This document shows, in pieces, positions 22,847-28,997 of a stretch of DNA of 28,997 bases; position 1 is the first letter of the stretch, and each line of letters begins with the position of its first letter. The translations under genes and the position numbers were made by a program. Location of the stretch: positions 1-28,997 of the forward strand of contig UQHW01000026.1 of assembly GCA_900540935.1 (NCBI GenBank). Direction: 5' to 3'. The notes under the pieces were generated by a model that saw only the letters and a list, made by a program, of their open reading frames with translations, did no database searches and was not told the DNA's origin. Origin of the DNA: an uncultured Collinsella sp. Lineage in GTDB: Bacteria > Actinomycetota > Coriobacteriia > Coriobacteriales > Coriobacteriaceae.

Positions 22847-24073
22847 TTACGCGGCGCCCGAACGATGCCGCCATATGGATTGTACGATACCCACCGTCAG
22901 CAGCTGAATCATCATCGAAGACGAACCGAAGCTAATAAACGGTAGCGGAATACCGGTAATCGGCATCATGCCAATGCACATGCCGATGTTTTCGAAGGTC
23001 TGGAACGCCCACATGCCAACGATGCCCACACACGAAAGACGCAAAAACAGCGACTCACACTTAAAGGCGACGCGAATCGTCGAAAAGATCAGCAGCACGT
23101 AGAGGCACAGCAGCAAAAAGGAGCCGCAGAAGCCAAAGGTCTCGGACAAAAAGGCGAAGACAAAGTCGGTATGGAACTCGGGTAGGAAGCCGCCGGCCGA
23201 CTGCGTCGCATGCCCCAGGCCCTTACCAAAGAAACCGCCCGAGCCGACCGCGATCAACGACTGCTGCAGATTGTACGCATCGTCCGAATCGGCATTATCG
23301 GGGTCGATAAAGACCGTCAGACGGTTCATCTGATACTGCTTGATGAGCACATCGTGGCCGAGCAACGAATCAAAGACCGAATCGAGCGCCAGGACGAGGG
23401 CCACCAGGCCCACAAGCAGGGCCAGGGTCGACAGTACCCATTCGCGGCGCGCACCGCTCATACAGATGACGATAGCGCCAGAAACCAGCACGACCAGGCC
23501 CGATCCCAGGTCGCCCATGGCAACGACGGCCAAAAACGGAATGGACAGCATGCCGCAGAGCTTGACGTAGTCGCGAACGGTATCGATGCGACCGTTATAC
23601 TGCGAGCCAAGCGTAGCAATAAAGAAAATGGTGATGAGCTTGGCAAGCTCAACCGGCTGGAATGTCAAGCCAATACCGGGAATCTTGATCCAGCCCGTCA
23701 TGCCCAGACCGCCCGTATAGGACAGACCCGGAATCTTGGGCGAGAGGATCACGATCAGGTCGATGACGAGCAACGCCGTCGAGAAATTGGAAATACCGCG
23801 CAGATCGGTACGCCAGACCAGCACCGCCAGCACCGCTCCGATGCCAATTCCCAGCAGATGGCGTGAGAACGAGGCATCGGCCTTAAACTGCGAAGCCGAC
23901 CAGATGATGATGGCACCGTAGGCAACGAGCGCCACAGTAGCCACGAGCACACCGATATGCACCTTTTGGCGAAACGTGCCGCGCGAGGCCGAAAGTTGCT
24001 TGTTGACGCGGTCCAGGCTGCTGCGAGAGCCGGTCTTGGTTGAACGGAACAGATCCGCCGGAGAAAAATCCAT
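22847..24073 (-). CDS. rodA: rod-shape SEDS peptidoglycan glycosyltransferase RodA
   Basis: RodA polymerises lipid II into glycan strands for side-wall growth, together with PBP2. The 408-residue protein has about 36 hydrophilic N-terminal residues, then around ten membrane helices. Family motifs include TFQPVELAKL, GDLGSGLVVL, QQSLIAVGSGGFFGKGLG, FHTDFVFAFLSE with the catalytic-site Asp303, and GMMPITGIPLPFISFGSSSM near the end. ATG at 24073 has AGGAGG five bases upstream, and that site overlaps the end of mrdA. The mre and mrdA neighbours favour RodA over FtsW. Confidence 0.95.
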   Translation of the reverse strand: MDFSPADLFRSTKTGSRSSLDRVNKQLSASRGTFRQKVHIGVLVATVALVAYGAIIIWSASQFKADASFSRHLLGIGIGAVLAVLVWRTDLRGISNFSTALLVIDLIVILSPKIPGLSYTGGLGMTGWIKIPGIGLTFQPVELAKLITIFFIATLGSQYNGRIDTVRDYVKLCGMLSIPFLAVVAMGDLGSGLVVLVSGAIVICMSGARREWVLSTLALLVGLVALVLALDSVFDSLLGHDVLIKQYQMNRLTVFIDPDNADSDDAYNLQQSLIAVGSGGFFGKGLGHATQSAGGFLPEFHTDFVFAFLSETFGFCGSFLLLCLYVLLIFSTIRVAFKCESLFLRLSCVGIVGMWAFQTFENIGMCIGMMPITGIPLPFISFGSSSMMIQLLTVGIVQSIWRHRSGAA

Positions 24074-24082
24074 CGCAACCTC

Positions 24083-26152
24083 CTATCGAACCGAAGAATC
24101 GCCCGAGGCCGAAGAGGTATCGGGCTCGTCATAAATCACGCCGAGCACGTCGCGCACGACATGCATCGCGGTATCTGAGCCGCCGCCGCCCTGCTCCAGA
24201 ACAGTAGCGATGACATACTTGGGATCATCGGCCGGTGCATAGGCGCAGAACCACGCGTATTCGTCCTCGCCGCTTTTCTCGCCCGTGCCCGACTTGCCGT
24301 AAACCTGCGGCGTCAGGGTGCCAAAGTGCGCCGCCAGGGACGTCGATGCCGTGTAAATCACGTCGTGCATGCCGTTGCGAACTAGAGCCAAATCCGAATC
24401 GCTGTTGAGCTTGGCCTCCAGGCGCTTCTTCTTGCCCTTGCCGTTGTACTTATAGGCATCGCCGTCGCCATCGCGCGACACGGCAGATAAAAACACGTGA
24501 GGCACGTACTGTTTACCGCCGTTGGCAAGACCCATATAGGCGCACGCCATCTGCAGGGGCGTCACCAGGATGTCGCCCTGGCCGATAGCAATGTTGGTCA
24601 TATCGCCGGCATTCCACTTGCGGTCCTCGGCAGATGCGTCGGTGAAGTACGACTCTTTCCACTCGGCATCGGGAATACGGCCCGCGCCCTCACTCGGCAG
24701 ATCGATACCGCAGGTCTTGCCTAGGCCCCAGCGACGAAAGACCTCCTGAAGGCCCTCGGAATGTTTCTCGTCATAAAAGAACGCCTTGCCCATGTCGTAG
24801 AAGACGGGGTCGCACGAGTTGGCGATACCCGACTGCAGCGTCATGGTGCCGTGGCCGGAATGCAGCCAGCAGTACTTGCCCCACGACTTGCCCAGACCCG
24901 TCCAATAGCCCGTGCAGTTGGTCGTCTGCCCCGACGTGTAGGTTCCATACTCAAGACCGGCCAGTGCCGAGAGCGGCTTGATGGTCGAGGCCGACATGTA
25001 CTGTCCGCTAATGGCGCGGTTGAGCAGCGGGTGCGAACCCTTGTCATCATTGAGCTCGGTCCACACGTCATTTGAGACGCCGCCGATAAAGACGGACGGA
25101 TCGAACTTGGGCTCGCTCGCCATGCCCAGGATCTCGCCATTGTTGGGATCGAGACACACCACAGCGCCGTTGCCGGCATTGCTGTAGCCAGTGGTCTTGG
25201 CAAGCTCGATAGCGCTCGCCAGTGCCGTCTCGCAGGCCTGTTGGATCTTAAGGTCGAGCGTGAGCTTAATGTCGGAGCCGGCCTTCGCCGGCACGGCGCC
25301 GGCCTGACCGGTCACATTGCCCGAGGCATCGACCTTGACGGTCTGCTCGCCACGAATACCCTGCAGCAGGTTTTCGTAGTAGCTCTCAACGCCCGCCTGG
25401 CCCACGATATCGCCCGACTGGTACGTAATCTTGCCAGCAGAAGCATCATCATCGCCAGAGGTTTTCTTATTCTGGGCCTCGAGCTGCTCGGAGGTAATGG
25501 TGCCGGTATAGCCCAAGATATGGCATGCCGTCTCGCCATATGGATACTGGCGCTCGGTACGCTCGGCAATCTTGACGCCCGGGAACTCGCCGGCATGCTC
25601 CTGAATATAGGCAACCGTGGAGCGACGGACGTCCGTCGCGATGGTATGCAGGCTCTGAGCGCCCTCTGTATTGTCCTGAATATTGCGAAGGACCGCCACG
25701 TAAGGCATTCCAAGCACGTTGGCAAGATGGCGAACCAGAACCTCATCCTCCGCAAGGTCGCGGTAGGCCACAACAGCAAGTGAGGGACGGTTCTGGACAA
25801 GCGCCACGCCATTGCGGTCAAGGATGCGACCGCGCACAGCGGGTGTGGTAACGGTGCGAGTCTGATTACTATTGGCCTGCTTCTCGTAATAGTCCGACGA
25901 GACCATCTGCATGCCCCACAGCTTGACGGCAAGCGCCGCAAACATCGCGCCCACACCCGTGGTGAGGATGGAAAAGCGGCCCTTAAAGGCGGTCGCCGCG
26001 GTATTGCCCTCGCCCTCGGTGGCGCGCGGGGCCGTTCCATGCTGCGTATCGTAGGTAAAACGGGAATCGCCACGACGCATGATGACCAGCGCGACCACGA
26101 TGGCCACAACCAGCACGATACCGGCGATAATAACCGTCAACTGGGAAGACAT
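24083..26152 (-). CDS. mrdA: penicillin-binding protein 2 (class B transpeptidase of the elongasome)
   Basis: PBP2 crosslinks the strands made by RodA. The 689-residue protein has the pedestal domain with RGRILDRNGVALVQNRPS and IVGQAGVESYYENLLQGIRG. The transpeptidase domain has the nucleophile Ser389 in SASTIKPL, the SCD triad at 446-448 (the SxN position, with Asp as in other PBP2 proteins) and KSGTGEKSG from Lys620. Two N-terminal hydrophobic segments are visible, at about residues 5-26 and 61-82, joined by a 35-residue polar linker; most PBP2 proteins have one. The start is well supported by GGGGAGG seven bases upstream of ATG 26152. Confidence 0.95.
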   Translation of the reverse strand: MSSQLTVIIAGIVLVVAIVVALVIMRRGDSRFTYDTQHGTAPRATEGEGNTAATAFKGRFSILTTGVGAMFAALAVKLWGMQMVSSDYYEKQANSNQTRTVTTPAVRGRILDRNGVALVQNRPSLAVVAYRDLAEDEVLVRHLANVLGMPYVAVLRNIQDNTEGAQSLHTIATDVRRSTVAYIQEHAGEFPGVKIAERTERQYPYGETACHILGYTGTITSEQLEAQNKKTSGDDDASAGKITYQSGDIVGQAGVESYYENLLQGIRGEQTVKVDASGNVTGQAGAVPAKAGSDIKLTLDLKIQQACETALASAIELAKTTGYSNAGNGAVVCLDPNNGEILGMASEPKFDPSVFIGGVSNDVWTELNDDKGSHPLLNRAISGQYMSASTIKPLSALAGLEYGTYTSGQTTNCTGYWTGLGKSWGKYCWLHSGHGTMTLQSGIANSCDPVFYDMGKAFFYDEKHSEGLQEVFRRWGLGKTCGIDLPSEGAGRIPDAEWKESYFTDASAEDRKWNAGDMTNIAIGQGDILVTPLQMACAYMGLANGGKQYVPHVFLSAVSRDGDGDAYKYNGKGKKKRLEAKLNSDSDLALVRNGMHDVIYTASTSLAAHFGTLTPQVYGKSGTGEKSGEDEYAWFCAYAPADDPKYVIATVLEQGGGGSDTAMHVVRDVLGVIYDEPDTSSASGDSSVR

Positions 26153-26165
26153 CTACGGGCCTCCC

Positions 26166-26732
26166 CTATTTGAGCTTGCGGGTCTTGGGCTTAAAGCGCA
26201 TACCCGTCTGGCGTCCGCCACGCGCGGAGAATCCATAGCCGGACTGCGGCACGACGCCGGACATCAAAAACGGAATGGCAACCAGACCCGTCAGGATCGA
26301 GGACGGCAGTGCATGGCCGAAGATCGCCACGACAAAGCTCGTCTCCAAACCCATAAACAGCAAGATGATGCTGTAAATCACATTTATGACGAGCGCGAAG
26401 GCACCCACAGTGATGCCGCGCGCACTCGGGGTACCGCCCGTCTGACCGGCGGCGCTATGCACCAGGGCAAAAGAACCCACGGTCAGCAGGAGCGACATAA
26501 CGCCCACCGGCACGGCAGCGGAAAGGTCATAGAACAAGCCGCTGCAAAAACCGCACACGACGGCACGGGTCGGGTCGCCCGAGAACACGCTTAGGCACAC
26601 CAGGATAATCATGAAGTTGACGCGACCTCCCGCAATGGAGATCTGCGGTGCCAGGCCTGCCTGCAGCAGCACACACACAATGGCGGCGATTACAAACGTG
26701 CGGGAGCTCATCCCCTGCTCGTGTAGATCCAT
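26166..26732 (-). CDS. mreD: rod-shape-determining protein MreD
   Basis: MreD is an integral membrane protein of the elongasome. This 188-residue protein is mostly hydrophobic, with five to six membrane segments, and has the conserved stretch RAVVCGFCSGLFYDLSAAVPVG, typical of MreD (GxxxGLxxDL). The C-terminus is basic (GGRQTGMRFKPKTRKLK). ATG at 26732 is preferred because AGGGGG then lies seven bases upstream; ATG at 26738 is two codons earlier and nearly touches that site. It is placed between mreC and mrdA as expected. Confidence 0.9.
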   Translation of the reverse strand: MDLHEQGMSSRTFVIAAIVCVLLQAGLAPQISIAGGRVNFMIILVCLSVFSGDPTRAVVCGFCSGLFYDLSAAVPVGVMSLLLTVGSFALVHSAAGQTGGTPSARGITVGAFALVINVIYSIILLFMGLETSFVVAIFGHALPSSILTGLVAIPFLMSGVVPQSGYGFSARGGRQTGMRFKPKTRKLK

Positions 26733-26743
26733 GGACATGCCCC

Positions 26744-27742
26744 CTATTCGCTCGAGCCGGAATCGGTCGTCTCGGACGTGTCGGAACTGTCATCCGAGCT
26801 CTCGTCCTTCGTCTTGGTCGCAGCATCGCGCGACGTTCCCTGCGGCGTGCTGTTGGCCGTGCTCACGTCCTCATCCGAGGCCGACTGTTCGTCGGTCAGC
26901 GAGGTGATGACCAGCACTTCCTCGTTGTTCTCGGCCGTGGTCTGAGCGCGCACCACAATGGTGTAGTACACGTCGTTTGCCGATTTCTCAACCGACGAGA
27001 CGGTGCCAAGCGGAAGGCCCTTGGGGAACACGCCACCGATGCCAGAGGTCACGATGATATCGCCAACCTTAACATCGGAGTCGACGCTCACGTACTCAAG
27101 ACGCAGCGTGCCGTCAGCCTGACCCTGCAGCATACCCTGGGCGCGCGTGTCCTGCACCATGGCGGACACGCCCGAGTTCTCGTCGCCAATCAGGCGCACG
27201 GTAGAGGTCTTGGCCGATACCTCGATAATCTGGCCGATAACACCGGCAGAACTCGTCACGGGCATGTTGATGGTAAGGCCGTCGGCAGAGCCCTTGTCGA
27301 TGGTAACGGTCGAGGTCCAGGCATCGCCGGAGGCACCAACGATACGAGCTGCGGTCGATTTGAGGTTGTAGGTCGATTGCAGCCCGACCAGGCCCTCCAG
27401 GCGCTCGGCAGTCTTTTGAGCCTCAGAAAGCTCGGCGACCTTAGAGGTCAGCTCCTCATTTTGCTTCTTGAGCTCGTCGAGCGTGTCCTGCGACGCCGTT
27501 AGGTTAGAGAACACGTTGCCAATCGCATTGAAGGGAGCCGCCACAGCCGAGCCCACAAAGCGCACCGGAGAGGTAATCGTCGTTACGCCCGAACGCACGG
27601 CATGAATCGGCCCTGCCTCGCCCTCGCGGATGTAAAACGTAAGCAGCAACACCGAAATCAGGCTGAAAACAATCAACGGGCGCATACCCGTTGATTGTCG
27701 CTTGGTATTCAGATTTGTGGAGAAACCCGAAGATCGTGCCAA
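26744..27742 (-). CDS. mreC: rod-shape-determining protein MreC
   Basis: MreC links the MreB filament to the wall-synthesis enzymes outside the membrane. The 332-residue protein has a membrane helix at about residues 21-37 (RPLIVFSLISVLLLTFY), a coiled coil at about 85-118 and two beta-rich domains with VTSSAGVIGQIIEV, VRLIGDENSGVSAMV, and VGDIIVTSGIGGVFPKGLPLGTV. The last 50 residues are a Ser/Thr/Asp/Glu-rich tail. The start is TTG at 27742, seven bases after AAGGTGG. It follows mreB by 21 bases. Confidence 0.94.
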   Translation of the reverse strand: MARSSGFSTNLNTKRQSTGMRPLIVFSLISVLLLTFYIREGEAGPIHAVRSGVTTITSPVRFVGSAVAAPFNAIGNVFSNLTASQDTLDELKKQNEELTSKVAELSEAQKTAERLEGLVGLQSTYNLKSTAARIVGASGDAWTSTVTIDKGSADGLTINMPVTSSAGVIGQIIEVSAKTSTVRLIGDENSGVSAMVQDTRAQGMLQGQADGTLRLEYVSVDSDVKVGDIIVTSGIGGVFPKGLPLGTVSSVEKSANDVYYTIVVRAQTTAENNEEVLVITSLTDEQSASDEDVSTANSTPQGTSRDAATKTKDESSDDSSDTSETTDSGSSE

Positions 27743-27763
27743 ATGGAATCCACCTTTTGGAAA

Positions 27764-28807
27764 TTAAGCATTGGTCTGGACGAAGCCGCCATCAAACGCA
27801 TTGGCCTCGAGCACGCGGGCACAGCCGTTAACGACGTTATCGAGCGCCGTGGGGCTGACGTTGACCGAAACACCGGTCTCATCGCGCAGGCGCACGTCGA
27901 GACCGCGCAGCAGCGCGCCGCCACCAGTCAGCAAAATGCCGTAGTACATAAGGTCCGAGGCAAGATCGGGAGGCGTAGCGTCGAGTGCGTCCTTGACGGC
28001 CTTGGCCATCTCGTCGAGCGGCTTGTTGAGCGCGCGACGAATCTCCTCGCTCTCGATGCGCACGGTCTTGGGCAGACCGGTGATCACGTCGCGGCCGTTG
28101 ACCTCGACGTCGAGCTCGTCCTTGAGCGGCACGGCGGAACCGACCTTGATCTTGATGTCCTCTGCCGTACGCTCGCCGATGGCAAGGTTGTAGGCATCGC
28201 GAACGTGCGTGAGGATGGCCTGATCGAACTCGTCGCCGGCAATACGGATGGACTGCGAGACGACGATGCCGCCCATAGCGATAACGGCAACCTCGGTGGT
28301 ACCGCCACCGATGTCGATGACCATGGAGCCGGTGGGTTCCTCGACGGGCAGGTCGGCGCCGATAGCGGCGGCCATAGGCTCTTCGATCAGATAGGCCTGG
28401 CGAGCGCCGGCCTGGATCGTAGCCTCAAAGACGGCACGCTTCTCGACCGACGTGACGCCGGAGGGAACGCAGACGACAACGCGCGGACGCGGGGTCCACG
28501 GATAGCGCTTCTCGGACGCCTTGTCGATAAAGTAGCGAAGCATGGCCTCGGTAACATCGAAGTCGGCGATGACGCCGTCCTTCAGGGGACGAACGGCCAC
28601 GATGTTGCCGGGCGTACGGCCGAGCATGCGCTTTGCCTCGATACCGACCGCCAGGATGCGCTCGTCGTTCTTGTCGATGGCGACAACAGAGGGCTCGCGA
28701 ATGACGATGCCCTTGCCGCGCACGGAGACAAGCGTATTTGCGGTGCCGAGGTCGATGGCAAGATCGCCCGCATAGCTACCGAAGAACATATCCATCAAAG
28801 AAAACAA
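27764..28807 (-). CDS. mreB: rod-shape-determining actin homologue MreB
   Basis: MreB forms membrane-bound filaments that orient side-wall synthesis. The 347-residue sequence has the phosphate-1 loop DLGTANTLV at about residues 19-27, REPSVVAID, VVVCVPSGVTSVEKRAV, EEPMAAAIGADLPVEEPTGSMVIDIGGGTTEVAVI and LLTGGGALLRGLD. The N-terminus MFSLMDMFFG is short and hydrophobic, consistent with membrane contact. The start is TTG at 28807, five bases after AGGAG; an ATG four codons later is an alternative. It is the first gene of the shape cluster, with a candidate -10 element upstream. Confidence 0.96.
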   Translation of the reverse strand: MFSLMDMFFGSYAGDLAIDLGTANTLVSVRGKGIVIREPSVVAIDKNDERILAVGIEAKRMLGRTPGNIVAVRPLKDGVIADFDVTEAMLRYFIDKASEKRYPWTPRPRVVVCVPSGVTSVEKRAVFEATIQAGARQAYLIEEPMAAAIGADLPVEEPTGSMVIDIGGGTTEVAVIAMGGIVVSQSIRIAGDEFDQAILTHVRDAYNLAIGERTAEDIKIKVGSAVPLKDELDVEVNGRDVITGLPKTVRIESEEIRRALNKPLDEMAKAVKDALDATPPDLASDLMYYGILLTGGGALLRGLDVRLRDETGVSVNVSPTALDNVVNGCARVLEANAFDGGFVQTNA

Positions 28808-28852
28808 CGCAACTCCTGATGTGTTGGATGATTGCTGGAAAACTACTAGCTC

Positions 28853-28858
28853 ATCATA
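28853..28858 (-). promoter_or_regulatory. Candidate -10 element of the mreB operon
   Basis: TATGAT on the minus strand matches five of six -10 positions and lies about 45 bases before mreB. The hexamer 17 bases upstream (GTGAGG) is a poor -35, so this is tentative. Confidence 0.4.
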
Positions 28859-28867
28859 CTAGCGCAA

Positions 28868-28900
28868 GCCCGGCACCTCACTTGCGGTGAAGCGCCGGGC
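28868..28900 (-). terminator. Hairpin after the gene upstream of mreB
   Basis: GCCCGGC and GCCGGGC pair perfectly, with an inner TCAC/GTGA pairing. It lies about 20 bases after the TAG at 28923-28925. Only TTG follows the stem on the minus strand, so the T tract is weak, as in the ppdK terminator. Confidence 0.5.
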
Positions 28901-28922
28901 AAAGCTAAATCCCATAAGGTCA

Positions 28923-28967
28923 CTACTGGTTGTCAGCAGCCGAGAAATCCATATCGAGCGAGGAAAC
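28923..28967 (-). CDS. C-terminal end of an unidentified gene (partial)
   Basis: Fourteen codons ending VSSLDMDFSAADNQ followed by TAG run into the adapter sequence at the contig end. A hairpin directly downstream supports this as a real gene end. The fragment is too short to name. Confidence 0.35.
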   Translation of the reverse strand, partial: VSSLDMDFSAADNQ

Positions 28968-28997
28968 AGATCGGAAGAGCACACGTCTGAACTCCAG
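28968..28997 (+). other. Illumina TruSeq adapter sequence (not genomic)
   Basis: The last 30 bases begin AGATCGGAAGAGC and continue with the standard TruSeq read adapter up to the window end. This is untrimmed library adapter at a contig end and should be masked. Confidence 0.98.

Noticed and set aside
1..28967. Mobile elements, prophage, CRISPR arrays, tRNA or rRNA genes
   Set aside because: No transposase, integrase, repeat-spacer array, cloverleaf or rRNA segment was recognised on either strand; all genes are core housekeeping families.

Overview
The window is a GC-rich stretch of bacterial chromosome. Gene content and order point to a high-GC Gram-positive anaerobe of class Coriobacteriia, most likely Collinsella or a close relative. 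That assignment is an inference from protein character and synteny and was not confirmed by any search. Every gene is on the minus strand except dinB. There is no sign of phage, insertion sequence, CRISPR or transferred DNA. The last 30 bases are Illumina sequencing adapter, so the right edge is a raw assembly-contig end.

Reading in the direction of transcription (right to left), block 1 (28.9-19.2 kb) is the cell-shape cluster: mreB, mreC, mreD, mrdA (PBP2) and rodA. It is followed without a break by a DUF697 protein, a B12-binding-type radical SAM protein (TIGR03960) and its partner (TIGR03936/DUF2344). Block 2 (19.2-15.1 kb) starts at its own promoter and holds rplU, rpmA, an intercistronic terminator, obg, nadD, yqeK and rsfS, ending at a strong terminator. 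It serves ribosome assembly and silencing, NAD synthesis and dinucleotide turnover. dinB (DNA polymerase IV) is the single plus-strand gene and probably gives a leaderless mRNA.

Block 3 (13.7-7.1 kb) runs divergently from dinB: rpsP, khpA, rimM, trmD, lepB, glyQ, glyS and the PPDK regulatory kinase/phosphorylase. After a 297-bp regulatory gap come ppdK and a terminator. Block 4 (4.0-2.55 kb) has a well-formed promoter, then rplS, an intercistronic terminator, rnhB and a further terminator. Block 5 (2.45 kb to the left edge) holds yraN, comM and a dprA cut by the window edge, which form a DNA uptake/processing cassette with overlapping stop and start codons.

The classical rpsP-rimM-trmD-rplS-lepB-rnhB-yraN string is thus present but split. 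lepB directly follows trmD, and glyQS plus the PPDK regulator/PPDK pair lie between lepB and rplS. The least understood items are the DUF697 gene with its radical SAM neighbours, a GUAA-capped hairpin shared by the leaders of the PPDK regulator and ppdK, and terminators placed directly in front of the ribosome binding sites of rnhB and obg.
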